Origin: an uncultured Pseudomonadales bacterium
GTDB taxonomy: Bacteria > Pseudomonadota > Gammaproteobacteria > Pseudomonadales > Balneatricaceae
DNA length: 64,000 bases
Reading direction: 5' to 3'
Assembly: GCA_937773555.1 (NCBI GenBank)
Contig: CALJVT010000002.1
Coordinates: forward strand, 680,501 to 744,500
Shown here piece after piece: positions 37,527 to 47,457 of the stretch. The notes under the pieces are model-generated. The model was not told the DNA's origin. It did no database searches and saw only the letters and a list, made by a program, of their open reading frames with translations. The number at the start of each line of letters is the position of its first letter. The stretch's first letter is position 1. A program made the position numbers and the translations under genes.

Positions 37527-39023
37527 ATGAATGATACAAACGACAGTTTAATCCAAGACGACAACAAGCTTATTGCCGAGCGTCGTGCCAAATTGGCCAA
37601 GCGCAGAGAAGCAGGAAACGCGTTTCCTAATGATTTTCGCCGAGACAGCTACGCCCAAGATCTTCAAGATACCCATGGCGAAAAAGATAAACCAGAGTTA
37701 GAAATCTTGGCCCTTCCGGTGAAAGTGGCAGGTCGTATTATCCGTAATCGCGGTGCGTTTATGGAGATTCAGGATGTGTCTGGTCGTATTCAGCTTTATG
37801 TTAATCGTAAAGGTTTAGCACCAGAGCAATTGGCCGAAATTAAAACCTGGGACCTAGGTGACATTGTAGGTGTGGTGGGTGTGTTACAGAAATCGGGTAA
37901 AGGCGATTTGTTTGTGGACATGACGGATCCACAGTTGTTAACTAAAGCGTTGCGCCCGTTACCTGACAAGCACCATGGCCTTGCAGACCAAGAGATGCGC
38001 TATCGCCAGCGTTATGTAGACCTCATTGTTAACGAAGAGTCTCGTAAAACGTTTATTATTCGTACCCGTGTTGTAGAAGCGATTAGGCAGTACTTAATTG
38101 CCCGTGAGTTCATGGAAGTAGAAACCCCCATGATGCAGGTGATCCCTGGTGGTGCATCTGCGCGCCCCTTTATTACCCATCACAATGCCTTAGACCGTGA
38201 CATGTACTTGCGTGTTGCTCCAGAACTTTACCTAAAGCGTTTGGTGGTAGGTGGTTTTGAGCGAGTGTTTGAAATTAACCGTAACTTCCGTAACGAAGGT
38301 TTGTCTACTCGCCATAATCCAGAATTTACCATGTTAGAGTTCTACTGGTCTTATGCCGACTTCCGCGACCTAATGGACTTAACAGAAGGCATGTTGCGCC
38401 ACATTGCAGAGTCTGTATTGGGCAATAGCAAAGTAACTTACCAAGGAAGTGAGTATGACTTTGCTCAGCCATTTACCCGTATATCTGTATTTGATTCTAT
38501 CTTGCATTATAACCCCAGCATTACAGCCCAGCAGTTGGCTGATGAGGCCGGTGCGCGCGCTATTGCTGAAGGCCTTGGCATTCCACTTAAGCCCTACTAT
38601 GGTTTGGGCAAGGTGCAAATTGAAATCTTCGAAAAAACGGTAGAAGATCGCTTAGACCAGCCCACTTTTATTACTCAATACCCAGCAGAAGTGTCTCCTT
38701 TGGCGCGCCGTAATGACCTAGATCCATTTGTCACAGACCGTTTTGAATTCTTTGTTGGTGGCCGTGAAATTGCTAATGGTTTCTCAGAGCTTAACGATGC
38801 TGAAGACCAAGCCGAACGTTTCTTAGCCCAGGTGGCTGAGAAAGACGCTGGTGATGACGAAGCCATGCATTATGATGCAGACTACATCGCAGCTCTAGAG
38901 TACGGCATGCCGCCTACCGCTGGTGAAGGTATTGGTATTGATCGCTTGGTGATGTTGTTTACCGACGCTGCTTCTATTCGAGACGTGTTGTTGTTCCCAC
39001 ACATGCGCCCTGAAACTAAATAG
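37527..39023 (+). CDS. lysS: Lysyl-tRNA synthetase, class II
   Basis: The 498-residue enzyme charges tRNA-Lys. An N-terminal OB anticodon-binding domain (residues about 60-145, with [23 protein letters not shown]) precedes the class II catalytic core. Motif 2 is visible in [31 protein letters not shown] and motif 3 in [29 protein letters not shown]. Length is standard. It follows prfB and ends 15 bases before ung. Confidence 0.98.
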   Translation: MNDTNDSLIQDDNKLIAERRAKLAKRREAGNAFPNDFRRDSYAQDLQDTHGEKDKPELEILALPVKVAGRIIRNRGAFMEIQDVSGRIQLYVNRKGLAPEQLAEIKTWDLGDIVGVVGVLQKSGKGDLFVDMTDPQLLTKALRPLPDKHHGLADQEMRYRQRYVDLIVNEESRKTFIIRTRVVEAIRQYLIAREFMEVETPMMQVIPGGASARPFITHHNALDRDMYLRVAPELYLKRLVVGGFERVFEINRNFRNEGLSTRHNPEFTMLEFYWSYADFRDLMDLTEGMLRHIAESVLGNSKVTYQGSEYDFAQPFTRISVFDSILHYNPSITAQQLADEAGARAIAEGLGIPLKPYYGLGKVQIEIFEKTVEDRLDQPTFITQYPAEVSPLARRNDLDPFVTDRFEFFVGGREIANGFSELNDAEDQAERFLAQVAEKDAGDDEAMHYDADYIAALEYGMPPTAGEGIGIDRLVMLFTDAASIRDVLLFPHMRPETK

Positions 39024-39038
39024 CACCGCTATATAATA

Positions 39039-39788
39039 ATGGCCCATCCCATTTGGCAAAATGCACACCTAAACCAGCTTGATGAAGGCTGGCGCAAGGT
39101 GTTGCAGCCTTGTTTCAGATGCCCACAAGTTGAAAATTTAGCCACATTCCTTCAAGGTAAACTCGATCAGCAGGTTATTCTGCTACCACTTCAAAAAGAT
39201 TGGTTTAATGCGTTTAAATTAACCCCTTTTAACGAGGTTAAAGTGGTTATTTTGGGTCAAGATCCATACCATGGGTTCGACCAAGGGGAGCCCCAGGCCC
39301 ATGGCCTAAGTTTTTCCGTTAACAAAGGCACTAAAACGCCGCCCTCATTGCGTAATATTCTTAAAGAACTAAGCACAGACTTAGCTATACAGCCGGCTGC
39401 CCATGGTGATTTGTCCCAGTGGGCAAAGCAGGGCGTATTGCTGTTAAATACGGTGCTCACTGTAGAGCAAAGCCAAGCAGGTGCTCACCAAGGTAAAGGT
39501 TGGGAAAGCCTCACTAATGAAGTGATCAAAGCGCTCAGCGAACAACGTTCGGGGCTAGTTTTTATGCTATGGGGTAAGCCTGCGCTAGCAAAGGCTGCGC
39601 TGATCGATGCAAACAAACACTACGTGCTTGAGGCGGTTCACCCGTCGCCTTTATCAGCGTATAGAGGTTTTTTTGGATGTGGCCATTTTTCTAAAGCTAA
39701 TGACTATATAGTGCGCCAGGGTGGCCATGTTATTAACTGGCAGCGCACACCTCTGCTAGCAGAGGCTAACCAAATCCAATTATTGTAA
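39039..39788 (+). CDS. ung: Uracil-DNA glycosylase, family 1
   Basis: Ung removes uracil from DNA at the start of base excision repair. The 249 residues have the catalytic water-activating loop GQDPYHG (Asp75), the MLWGKPA segment and the minor-groove loop HPSPLSAYRGFFGCGHFSKAN. These are the hallmarks of UNG family 1. The gene is tightly spaced behind lysS. Confidence 0.97.
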   Translation: MAHPIWQNAHLNQLDEGWRKVLQPCFRCPQVENLATFLQGKLDQQVILLPLQKDWFNAFKLTPFNEVKVVILGQDPYHGFDQGEPQAHGLSFSVNKGTKTPPSLRNILKELSTDLAIQPAAHGDLSQWAKQGVLLLNTVLTVEQSQAGAHQGKGWESLTNEVIKALSEQRSGLVFMLWGKPALAKAALIDANKHYVLEAVHPSPLSAYRGFFGCGHFSKANDYIVRQGGHVINWQRTPLLAEANQIQLL

Positions 39789-39829
39789 AATCTGCTAAGC
39801 TAATAGTAGTGAAAATACAGGGCTTAAAC

Positions 39830-40201
39830 ATGGCAGACACACCAGAATATCGCGGTTGGCTCTATTCCGTGCTCATTGCAATTGATCAGTTAGGTAATGC
39901 CTTGGCTGGTGGTTATGCAGATTCAACCATTTCTGCACGGGTGGGCTACAATGCGCGGCATTCAGCTTCTGTGAGGAAAAATTACTGGCGTTTATTAGAA
40001 TGGGTTATAGATTATACCTTCTTGCCCTTGGATGGCCCGAACCACTGCTATCAAGCTTATTTGGCGGGTAATAAAACCCACTACAGAGACGGCAGCGATG
40101 CTATGCGAGTTGTTTTAAGTACCTTAATCTTATTTTGGGCTATGCCTATTGCCTTAGCTACTCGCATTTTGGCACAGCGCAAACACGCAAATAAGCCCTA
40201 A
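39830..40201 (+). CDS. Small hypothetical protein with a C-terminal membrane segment
   Basis: About 123 residues from the ATG at 39830 (an upstream frame extension to 39809 lacks a ribosome site). The N-terminal part contains LIAIDQLGNALAGGYADSTISARVGY, then aromatic YWRLLEWVIDYTFLPLDGPNHC, and a hydrophobic C-terminal stretch (VVLSTLILFWAMPIALATRIL). Similar short proteins of unknown role, some near prophage genes, occur in Pseudomonas-like bacteria (from memory). There is no phage context here. Function unknown. Confidence 0.65.
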   Translation: MADTPEYRGWLYSVLIAIDQLGNALAGGYADSTISARVGYNARHSASVRKNYWRLLEWVIDYTFLPLDGPNHCYQAYLAGNKTHYRDGSDAMRVVLSTLILFWAMPIALATRILAQRKHANKP

Positions 40202-40207
40202 TGCTAT

Positions 40208-41164
40208 TTATAGCTTAATACGTTCGAACACTTGGGGATCTATTTCATAAGGTAACGGCAAAAGGGAAATGCTAGCGTCCTCTTGCTCGTTTAGGTGCAG
40301 CTGATCTTCTTGTGCCTCTGTGCAATTAATCACTGCGGTAAAGGCATAAGCATTTTTGCCTGTGCACGCAATGCTGGTAATTTTGCCGACATTTTTTCGT
40401 TTGCTGGCATTAATTTGTTGGCCTACTTCTAAGGCCTCAAGGGAGGTCACTTGGCCAATAAATATGTGGCGTTTGAGTTTTCCTAGGTATTGCATCCGTG
40501 CCACAACTTCTTGGCCGGTGTAGCACCCCTTTTTAAAGTTAATGGCCCCAGTGGCCTGTAAATTAAGCATTTGAGGTACGTAGCTATCGCTTATGTCGGG
40601 GGTCACATAAATTAACCCCTGATTAATTTGCCTAGCGTCCCAAGCAGATATTTTGGCTAAACTAGCCCCATGTTTTAGGCTGGCTATTACACCTTCTTTT
40701 GCAGTGGCGCGGCAATAAACAATAAATTCATTATTTTCGGCATTATTACTCCAAACTAAGCACTCTTCGTTTTGAATGGCACCAAGACGGGTATCGGGCA
40801 CAAAACCAAACGTCGCCTTAATGCAGGCTGCGGCGTGGTCACCCCATACTACAAAACGGCACCAATCACTGCTGGCATCGTAGAGCTTAGCTTTAGAAAA
40901 AACAATGTACTTAGCCATGGCCTGTTGCATAGTAGCTACCATACTCAGGGGCATGTGCAGCAGCAAAGTGTCTTTATGGGACACTAGGTCAAAATTGGCA
41001 ATAACGTTACCTTTTGGGGTGCAGTAAGCTCCTGCTTGCCCTTGGCTCTTTGTAACTTCATTAACGTCGCAGGTTATCTGGCCTTGCAGGAATTTTTGAG
41101 CGTCTTGGCCAGTTAAGCCTAGACTACCAAAATGATCTAATGGGCAAAAATAAGTGTGTTTCAT
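40208..41164 (-). CDS. ygfZ: Folate-binding YgfZ family protein (tRNA-modifying/Fe-S cluster assembly factor)
   Basis: The 318-residue protein resembles the GcvT/aminomethyltransferase fold. It has the signature KGCYTGQEVVARMQYLGKLKRH (with its conserved Cys) and an N-terminal LGLTGQDAQKFLQGQITCDVN region. YgfZ binds tetrahydrofolate and supports Fe-S enzymes such as MiaB. It diverges from sdhE-ygfX, the conserved neighbour pair in gammaproteobacteria. Confidence 0.95.
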   Translation of the reverse strand: MKHTYFCPLDHFGSLGLTGQDAQKFLQGQITCDVNEVTKSQGQAGAYCTPKGNVIANFDLVSHKDTLLLHMPLSMVATMQQAMAKYIVFSKAKLYDASSDWCRFVVWGDHAAACIKATFGFVPDTRLGAIQNEECLVWSNNAENNEFIVYCRATAKEGVIASLKHGASLAKISAWDARQINQGLIYVTPDISDSYVPQMLNLQATGAINFKKGCYTGQEVVARMQYLGKLKRHIFIGQVTSLEALEVGQQINASKRKNVGKITSIACTGKNAYAFTAVINCTEAQEDQLHLNEQEDASISLLPLPYEIDPQVFERIKL

Positions 41165-41268
41165 GGTGTTAAATGATCTAAATGTGAATGCCTAGCAGGC
41201 ATATGTTGATAGTTTGCGCTAAAATTAAACCCTAGTATATAGGGTATGGGTTAAGACAGAGGAATTCA

Positions 41269-41535
41269 ATGTTGAATGAAACAGAATTAAAACGACAGGT
41301 TTGGCATAGTCGCCGTGGCATGCTGGAATTAGACGTTTTATTAGGGCCATTTGCCCTGCATGCGTTGCCATTAATTAGTGCTGATGAGCAGCAAGTATAT
41401 GTGCGCTTACTAAGTCAGCAAGACCCAGACTTGTTTGCTTGGTTTATGGGCCATGGCGTTAGTGATGACCAAACCATGGTGGCTATGGTTAAAAAAATAA
41501 AAGACTATGCTCAGTCGAGCCAAATTCCAGCTTAA
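41269..41535 (+). CDS. sdhE: FAD assembly factor SdhE
   Basis: SdhE (YgfY) promotes covalent flavinylation of succinate dehydrogenase subunit A. The 88 residues contain the required RGMLELD motif at residues 16-22 and the C-terminal DPDLFAWFMGHG. A good 'agaggaatt' ribosome site precedes the ATG. It overlaps ygfX by 29 bases, indicating translational coupling. Confidence 0.95.
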   Translation: MLNETELKRQVWHSRRGMLELDVLLGPFALHALPLISADEQQVYVRLLSQQDPDLFAWFMGHGVSDDQTMVAMVKKIKDYAQSSQIPA

Positions 41536-41950
41536 GGCCTCTGCACACCTTAGTTATGTATGTGCTGTGGTTTGGTCGGTATTAAGCCTATGTGGCTTGG
41601 GCATAACGGGTTGGTCTTGGTTTTGTCTTGCTTATGTGGTGTTTGCAGCTGCGGTGCTAGGTCATTGGGTTTGGCGTTGGGCTTGGCTTAAGTCTAGCAC
41701 TAGTATGGTCGCTATAAGCTGGACACCCAACGAAGTGTGTTGCTATTTAAAAAATGGTGACCAGGTAAATGGCGTTATTATGGCGAAGTCAGCCTTTAAC
41801 CCCTACTTTATTACGTTGCACATTAAAACCACACAGGGGCATATATTCTGGTGGCCACTTATGGCGGACAGTGGGCCTGCAGATATGCTGCGTAAATTAA
41901 GAGTCTTTGGCCGTTGGCACAGCCAATCCCTTACTGCCAATCAAAATTAG
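41507..41950 (+). CDS. YgfX/CptA-family membrane protein
   Basis: A 147-residue protein with two adjacent transmembrane helices (about residues 16-32 and 36-57) followed by a soluble beta-rich domain ([26 protein letters not shown]). Position directly after sdhE and the two-helix hairpin fit YgfX, described as inner-membrane partner or antitoxin-toxin neighbour of SdhE. It overlaps the 3' end of nadB by 20 bases (convergent). Confidence 0.75.
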   Translation: MLSRAKFQLKASAHLSYVCAVVWSVLSLCGLGITGWSWFCLAYVVFAAAVLGHWVWRWAWLKSSTSMVAISWTPNEVCCYLKNGDQVNGVIMAKSAFNPYFITLHIKTTQGHIFWWPLMADSGPADMLRKLRVFGRWHSQSLTANQN

Positions 41951-43556
41951 ACGGTGTCATAATAGTGTTGCGCGCTATTTGCAGTGTTTCAGGATAATCT
42001 AACGTGTAGTGCAGCCCTCGGCTTTCTTTGCGTTGCTGAGCGCTGTGAATAATAATAGATGCCACAAGAGCTAAGTTTCGCAGCTCTATTAGGTCTGCAC
42101 TTACGCGATAGTTACTATAAAACTCATTAATTTCACTGAGCAATAGCTCTACTCGGTGCTGCGCACGAGTGAGGCGTTTGTCTGTGCGCACAATGCCTAC
42201 GTAATCCCACATAAAGCGGCGTAATTCGTCCCAGTTGTGGGAAATAATAACGTCTTCATCAGAATCCTTTACCTGGCTTTCATCCCACGCTGGAATAGCG
42301 ATGTTTGGTGAGGCTTGGGCCCAGTGGGTTTCAATGTGTCTTGCTGCAGCATGGCCATACACAAAGCATTCTAGCAATGAATTGCTCGCCAAGCGGTTAG
42401 CTCCATGCAAACCTGTGAAGGCTGTTTCGCCTACAGCATAAAGGCCTTCTATATCCGTCATGCCATCTTGGTTAGTAATAATGCCACCGCAGGTATAATG
42501 GGCGGCAGGAACAACGGGAATAGGATCTTTGGCAATGTCTATGCCAAGGTTCATGCAGCGTTGATAAATATTAGGAAAGTGAGACTGAATAAACTCGCGG
42601 CCACGATGGCTTATGTCTAGGTACACACAGTCATCACCGAGGCGTTTCATTTCGTGGTCTATAGCGCGTGCCACTATGTCTCTTGGAGCTAGCTCTAGGC
42701 GCTCATCAAAACGCTGCATAAATGGTTCGCCATTAGCTAATACTAGCTTGCCACCTTCACCACGTATGGCTTCAGTGATCAAAAACGATTTAGCTTCTGA
42801 ATGATAAAGGCAGGTGGGGTGGAATTGGTTAAATTCCATATTTGCTACTCTACAACCTGCTCGCCAAGCCATGGCAATACCATCGCCAGATGAACCGTCT
42901 GGGTTGCTGGTATAGAGGTAAACCTTGCTGGCTCCACCGGTTGCTAAAATGACACATTGAGCCTTAAATGCGTTCACGTGTCCCGTTTCTTGGTCTAATA
43001 CATACGCGCCTACGCAGCGGTTGCCCGGCAAGCCTAATTTTGCATTAGTAATTAGGTCTACAGCCACCTGATGGTGCAATAGATGTAGATTTGGGGCTTC
43101 TGTGGCGCGTTCGAGTAGGGTGGTAGTTACCGCAAGGCCTGTCCAGTCTGACGCGTGAATAATACGCCTGTGGCTATGGCCTCCCTCTTTAGTAAGGTGG
43201 TAGCCGGTAGGGTCTTCGTGGTCTTGGGTAAAAGGCACTTTCTGTTCAATAAGCCAGTCTACACTAGCCTTAGCTTGCTCTACTGTAAACTGTATGGCTT
43301 CTGGGTCACCAAGGTGAGCGCCTGCAATAAGGGTGTCCTGGATATGGTTGTCTATACGGTCTTGTTGATCTAACACCGCAGCAATGCCACCTTGCGCCCA
43401 AGCCGAGGAGCCAGCATCTAATTCATCTTTGCTGATAACAGCTACTTTTTTGGTCGTTGCTAAGCGTAAACCCAAACTAAGCCCAGCCGCGCCTGAACCG
43501 ATAATAAGCACATCGTATTGAAAGTCTTGTTGCATAGGGAAGTTGTAACACGTCAC
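41931..43556 (-). CDS. nadB: L-aspartate oxidase
   Basis: NadB oxidises L-aspartate to iminoaspartate, the first step of de novo NAD synthesis. The 541 residues show the FAD-binding [18 protein letters not shown] near the N-terminus, [15 protein letters not shown], and [21 protein letters not shown] near residue 380. The C-terminal helical domain ends GLHYTLDYP. Length is standard. The 13-residue stretch before QQDFQYDVL is poorly conserved, so a start at the second ATG is possible. Confidence 0.97.
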   Translation of the reverse strand: MTCYNFPMQQDFQYDVLIIGSGAAGLSLGLRLATTKKVAVISKDELDAGSSAWAQGGIAAVLDQQDRIDNHIQDTLIAGAHLGDPEAIQFTVEQAKASVDWLIEQKVPFTQDHEDPTGYHLTKEGGHSHRRIIHASDWTGLAVTTTLLERATEAPNLHLLHHQVAVDLITNAKLGLPGNRCVGAYVLDQETGHVNAFKAQCVILATGGASKVYLYTSNPDGSSGDGIAMAWRAGCRVANMEFNQFHPTCLYHSEAKSFLITEAIRGEGGKLVLANGEPFMQRFDERLELAPRDIVARAIDHEMKRLGDDCVYLDISHRGREFIQSHFPNIYQRCMNLGIDIAKDPIPVVPAAHYTCGGIITNQDGMTDIEGLYAVGETAFTGLHGANRLASNSLLECFVYGHAAARHIETHWAQASPNIAIPAWDESQVKDSDEDVIISHNWDELRRFMWDYVGIVRTDKRLTRAQHRVELLLSEINEFYSNYRVSADLIELRNLALVASIIIHSAQQRKESRGLHYTLDYPETLQIARNTIMTPSNFDWQ

Positions 43557-43643
43557 TTTGATAATTTATTATAGCTTGTACAGACACTAAGGTGAAACGC
43601 TAATTACAGTGCGATATGTGTTTTAACTGACTAGATTTGGTCT

Positions 43644-43670
43644 GAACTTAGTGCCAGTTGAGTTAATCTG
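43644..43670 (+). promoter_or_regulatory. Candidate sigma-E promoter upstream of rpoE
   Basis: GAACTT (43644-43649) and TCTG (43667-43670) are 17 bases apart, the layout of sigma-E promoters (GGAACTT then TCTRA). It lies about 80 bases before the GTG start of rpoE, where autoregulation of the operon is expected. Confidence 0.6.
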
Positions 43671-43748
43671 CTGTACTCTTATTATATTATTTAATTGGAG
43701 GTGTATTGTTAATTGTATACCCACAGCAGTCTAGATAAGGAAATCTAA

Positions 43749-44351
43749 GTGCCTAATGAAAAGGCCTTGCCGACACCTGCCCCATCTGATCAACAGCTTG
43801 TCGAGCGAGTTCAAGCTGGGGATAAGCGTGCATTTGATTTGCTAGTGCTTAAATATCAGCACAAAATTATTAGCTTAGTGGGCCGCTACGTTAAGGATCA
43901 TCATGAGGCCATGGATGTAAGCCAAGAGGCCTTCATAAAAGCCTACCGTGCGCTGGCAAATTTCCGAGGTGATAGCCAGTTTTACACATGGCTTTACCGT
44001 ATTGCCATTAATACGGCAAAAAACTATTTGGTAGCGCGTAATAGAAGGCCACCTGATGTAGATGTAGAGGCTAATGAGTATGGCGACTACGGCAGTGCAG
44101 ATGTTATGGCAGACATTGATACCCCCGAAAATCTAATGGCGCGGGACCAATTACAAGACAAGGTATTTGCTACCCTAGAAAAATTGCCAGATGACTTAAG
44201 AACGGCCCTAACCCTAAGAGAATTTGAAGGCATGAGCTATGAGGAAATTGCTCAAGTGATGGATTGCCCTGTGGGCACGGTTCGTTCACGTATATTTCGT
44301 GCCCGAGACGCCATAGACAAAGAAGTGGCTAAGCTTATGGACCGTGATTAG
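43749..44351 (+). CDS. rpoE: RNA polymerase sigma-E factor (AlgU/RpoE)
   Basis: This ECF sigma factor directs envelope-stress transcription. The GTG at 43749 is supported by 'aagga' seven bases upstream. The 200 residues have region 2 (VSQEAFIKAYRALANFRGDSQFYTWLYRIAINTAKNYLVARNRRPP) and region 4 (LTLREFEGMSYEEIAQVMDCPVGTVRSRIFRARDAIDKE), almost canonical. It heads the operon rpoE-rseA-rseC-degP and probably transcribes itself from the promoter upstream. Confidence 0.97.
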   Translation: MPNEKALPTPAPSDQQLVERVQAGDKRAFDLLVLKYQHKIISLVGRYVKDHHEAMDVSQEAFIKAYRALANFRGDSQFYTWLYRIAINTAKNYLVARNRRPPDVDVEANEYGDYGSADVMADIDTPENLMARDQLQDKVFATLEKLPDDLRTALTLREFEGMSYEEIAQVMDCPVGTVRSRIFRARDAIDKEVAKLMDRD

Positions 44352-44440
44352 TGAGCTAGCTTAAGCCTCTAAAAATAAAATTGAACCAAATAGCCCTGTT
44401 GACGTCCAATTTGGGTAAGTTAAATTTAGGAAACTACATT

Positions 44441-45298
44441 TTGGCATCTACTCATACTAACGCCCAGTCGATACGCGAATCATTATCTGCAGTAATGGAT
44501 GATGCTGCCCAGCCACTAGAGCTGCAGCGTGTGCTTAAAGCGAGTCAAGGCGACGAGCAAGTCAGGTTGCAATGGGCTCGCTATCAGCTTGCCAGTGCTG
44601 CCCTAAAGCGCGAAGCAACCCAAGCCTCGTTAGGCATGGATTTAGCTCAGCGGGTGCGCAAAGCTGTTGATGCAGAGCGGACCCACTCCTACTCTGCCCC
44701 TGGCGCTAACGCTGGTTCAAACTTTAGCTATCTGAACCGCTTCTGGCAACCTATTGCGGGCTTAGCAGTAGCTGCAAGTGTAACTATGGTGATGGTTTTG
44801 GGTGCCCAACAAATGGGCGTGTCATTGCAGCCACAAGTTATTATCGCACAGCAAGGTGTGGTTTTATTAGAACCAAGAAATAGCAACAATAGTATTGCCT
44901 TAGTTAGTGCAGGTGCATCTAGCACTGTGATGGCTAACACTAATGATATTATTCGTTTACCTGCGCCTGTAGAAGCAATTAATGCAGCAGAAGCCGGTTG
45001 GTTGGTAGCAACTTTGCCTGTGGGGTTTGTATTAACTCAGCGTAGTTTAGATGTGTCCAGTCCAGTACCCAGAGAAATTCTCACCTACAGCGATGGTGAG
45101 GCTAGTTTTACGCTTTATGTTGAAGCGTTGAACGGGCGTACCATTGCTGAAGGCTATGCTTTTGCAGGTTCTAATTTAGTGTTGGGTCAGTCTATGGTTC
45201 ATGATGGTGAACAGATGTTTGTGACCTTAGTTGGGCAATTAAGTTTAGCGCAAGGCGAGCAAGTGGCGAGCTCTGTGGTATCCTTAGCCATTAAATAA
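44441..45298 (+). CDS. rseA: Anti-sigma-E factor RseA/MucA with MucB/RseB-like C-terminal domain
   Basis: The TTG at 44441 is chosen for 'aggaaa' in front; the frame extends 60 bases further up without a better start. Residues 10-80 match the RseA N-terminal domain (SIRESLSAVMDDAAQPLELQRVL, WARYQLASAAL) that binds sigma-E. One membrane helix lies at about 104-121. The periplasmic part from about residue 184 (GWLVATLPVGFVL, ILTYSDGEASFTLYVEAL, VTLVGQLSL) resembles the C-terminal domain of MucB/RseB rather than a plain RseA tail. No separate rseB follows; rseC comes next. The chain would combine the sensor-binding and protector roles (inference). Confidence 0.85.
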   Translation: MASTHTNAQSIRESLSAVMDDAAQPLELQRVLKASQGDEQVRLQWARYQLASAALKREATQASLGMDLAQRVRKAVDAERTHSYSAPGANAGSNFSYLNRFWQPIAGLAVAASVTMVMVLGAQQMGVSLQPQVIIAQQGVVLLEPRNSNNSIALVSAGASSTVMANTNDIIRLPAPVEAINAAEAGWLVATLPVGFVLTQRSLDVSSPVPREILTYSDGEASFTLYVEALNGRTIAEGYAFAGSNLVLGQSMVHDGEQMFVTLVGQLSLAQGEQVASSVVSLAIK

Positions 45299-45326
45299 AC
45301 GCCTAGTAAGATCCTAAGGCTGCATC

Positions 45327-45827
45327 ATGTCTAATACACAAGACTCTATGATTGAGCAAGCTGCTCATGTCCACTCTATTGATCAAACCACGGTTTGGCT
45401 AGACACCCTGCGCCTGAGCACCTGTAATTCTTGCAGTATGAAAAGTGGTTGTGGCCAGCGTTTAATGAACCAAGCCACAGACTGCAAGCGTTCGCGTATA
45501 GCATTGCCAGTACCCAGTACTATGTCGCTAAGTGTGGGCGATGAAGTGGTATTGGGTATCCCTCAAAAAGCCTTTATTAAAGCCAGTTTGTTAACCTTTG
45601 CCATGCCGTTAATAGTGATGCTGGCATTTGCTTTACTGGCCCAGTGGGGGGCTCTGTCTGAGCCACTAACCGTAGTGACTGCATTGGCTGGATTAGGCTT
45701 TGGTTTGTTAGTGTTACGGTGGTACAGCCAAAGTGATGCGATGTTAAGCTCTAATCAATGGCAGCCTGTTATTTTGCGTCAGCAATATATAGACCAAGCA
45801 GAGGTGCTTCACTTTACGCCAGAATAA
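45327..45827 (+). CDS. rseC: SoxR-reducing system/sigma-E regulator RseC family
   Basis: The 166-residue inner-membrane protein has a cysteine-rich N-terminal part (CNSCSMKSGCGQRLM) and two transmembrane helices at about 93-111 and 115-131. This is the RseC/MucC layout. It modulates sigma-E activity or SoxR reduction in relatives. Location between the anti-sigma gene and degP fits the mucABCD-type order. Confidence 0.92.
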   Translation: MSNTQDSMIEQAAHVHSIDQTTVWLDTLRLSTCNSCSMKSGCGQRLMNQATDCKRSRIALPVPSTMSLSVGDEVVLGIPQKAFIKASLLTFAMPLIVMLAFALLAQWGALSEPLTVVTALAGLGFGLLVLRWYSQSDAMLSSNQWQPVILRQQYIDQAEVLHFTPE

Positions 45828-45963
45828 GTGTTTTGCTAACAAATCCTGTAAAAAGGCTGTATTAACTGCAAAACTTTGTAAAGGGCGGCTAGTATTGAAT
45901 CTGAATCGTCCAAACTACCGTATGCTTTAGCACTATCCAATTTGGTTGTAGAGGAACTACGTC

Positions 45964-47388
45964 ATGATCAAGCTAGTATCATTTAACTATAAACTCATCT
46001 CCCTAGTGCTGCTGACCTTGCTTTGGTCGAATGTTGCTCGGGCTGCACAATTACCAGATTTTACCGTGCTAGTTGAGAAGGCATCCCCGGCTGTGGTTAA
46101 CATAAGCACGTCTCGCGTGGTGTCAAAAAAGCAAGCAGGTAGTCAGTTTCAGATGCCTGGGCAAGAGCAGTTGCCAGAGGTTTTTAAACATTTCTTTGAG
46201 CGGCAGTTTCCAAAACAGAAGCCCCCTCAGCAGGGACAAGCACCTAGGGCTCAGTCCTCTGGCTCTGGTTTTTTGATTAGTGATGACGGTTACATACTCA
46301 CCAACCATCATGTGGTGAAAGGGGCCAACAAAATTATTGTGGCTTTAAGCGACCGCCGTGAAATGGAAGCAGAATTGGTGGGATCTGACCCACGCTCTGA
46401 CTTGGCATTATTAAAAATTGAAGCGCAAGACCTGCCATTCCTTAAAATGGCAGACTCTGACCTGCTGAAAGTGGGGGAGTGGGTGCTGGCTATAGGCTCT
46501 CCATTTGGTTTTGATTATTCGGTTACTGCGGGTATTGTTAGTGCCAAAGGCCGAAGTCTGCGTTCGGAAACCTATGTGCCTTTTATCCAAACAGATGTGG
46601 CGATAAACCCTGGTAATTCAGGTGGCCCGTTGTTTAATTTAGACGGCGAAGTAGTCGGTATTAATTCCCAAATCTATACTCGTTCGGGCGGCTTTATGGG
46701 GCTAAGTTTTGCTATCCCTAGTAATACTGCCATCTCTGTAGTTGCTCAATTAAGAGCAACAGGCCAGGTGTCGAGGGGATGGTTGGGTGTTCAAATTCAA
46801 GAAGTAAGCCAAGACCTAGCAGAATCATTTGGCTTAGATCAAGCGTCAGGGGCCTTAATTGCTCAGGTTTTTGACAAAAGCCCCGCTAGCGATGCCGGTC
46901 TGCAAGCAGGTGATGTGATCACTCACGTAGATGGTAACGAAATTATTATGTCTGCCCAAGTGGCGCACTTTATTGGCGCCATCTCGCCTGAAGAGTCGGT
47001 GATTATTCAATTAGTGAGAGACGGTAAAAGTGTAGACATTGAAGTGCTCATTGGGAATCTGCCCCAAAATGTGTCTGCGGCCATGGGTACAGAAGAAAAG
47101 GGCCAATATGTTGAGCGAATTGGTTTGCGCGTTGTAGCCTTGGCGCCAGAAAAGGCGCAGGAATGGCGCGTCCGTAATGGTATAGATATTATGGAAGTAG
47201 ACGCAGGCGTAGCTAAGGAGATAGGCTTGAAGCCTGGGGATGTGATTACTAGCATGGCTAATCATAGCATTGCCAGTGTGCAGGAGTTTGTTGAGTTGGC
47301 GGCAGCCTTGCCCACGCAACGGCCCATTTCGTTGCGCATTGTTCGCGACGGCAGGCCTCTATTTGTAGCCTTTCGGTTAAACCAATAG
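45964..47388 (+). CDS. degP: Periplasmic serine protease DegP/MucD (Do family)
   Basis: This protease and chaperone degrades misfolded envelope proteins. The 474 residues begin with a signal peptide ending LWSNVARA-A. The catalytic triad is His116 (TNHHVV), Asp146 (DPRSDLALL) and Ser219 (GNSGGPLF). Two PDZ domains follow at about 270-355 and 385-470 (GWLGVQIQEV; GLKPGDVITSM). It matches MucD of pseudomonads in position and length. The 136 bases upstream of the ATG may carry their own promoter. Confidence 0.96.
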   Translation: MIKLVSFNYKLISLVLLTLLWSNVARAAQLPDFTVLVEKASPAVVNISTSRVVSKKQAGSQFQMPGQEQLPEVFKHFFERQFPKQKPPQQGQAPRAQSSGSGFLISDDGYILTNHHVVKGANKIIVALSDRREMEAELVGSDPRSDLALLKIEAQDLPFLKMADSDLLKVGEWVLAIGSPFGFDYSVTAGIVSAKGRSLRSETYVPFIQTDVAINPGNSGGPLFNLDGEVVGINSQIYTRSGGFMGLSFAIPSNTAISVVAQLRATGQVSRGWLGVQIQEVSQDLAESFGLDQASGALIAQVFDKSPASDAGLQAGDVITHVDGNEIIMSAQVAHFIGAISPEESVIIQLVRDGKSVDIEVLIGNLPQNVSAAMGTEEKGQYVERIGLRVVALAPEKAQEWRVRNGIDIMEVDAGVAKEIGLKPGDVITSMANHSIASVQEFVELAAALPTQRPISLRIVRDGRPLFVAFRLNQ

Positions 47389-47398
47389 ACTGTTTTGT

Positions 47399-47440
47399 AT
47401 CAGGCCAAGCGCTTAGTAGAAGTTAAGCACTTAGCCTGAT
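47399..47440 (-). terminator. Long hairpin between convergent degP and pyk
   Basis: Arms of 18 bases (47399-47416 and 47423-47440) pair with three exceptions; on the minus strand two are G-U pairs. The hairpin is just downstream of the pyk stop and also of degP. No strong T-tract follows on either strand, so it is probably a bidirectional terminator or 3'-end stabiliser. Confidence 0.6.
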
Positions 47441-47457
47441 GTAACCTAAGGGTTTAG

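Noticed and set aside
45828-45963. Second sigma-E promoter before degP
   Set aside because: An AACTT and a TCTGA are present but 23 bases apart, too far for a functional pair.
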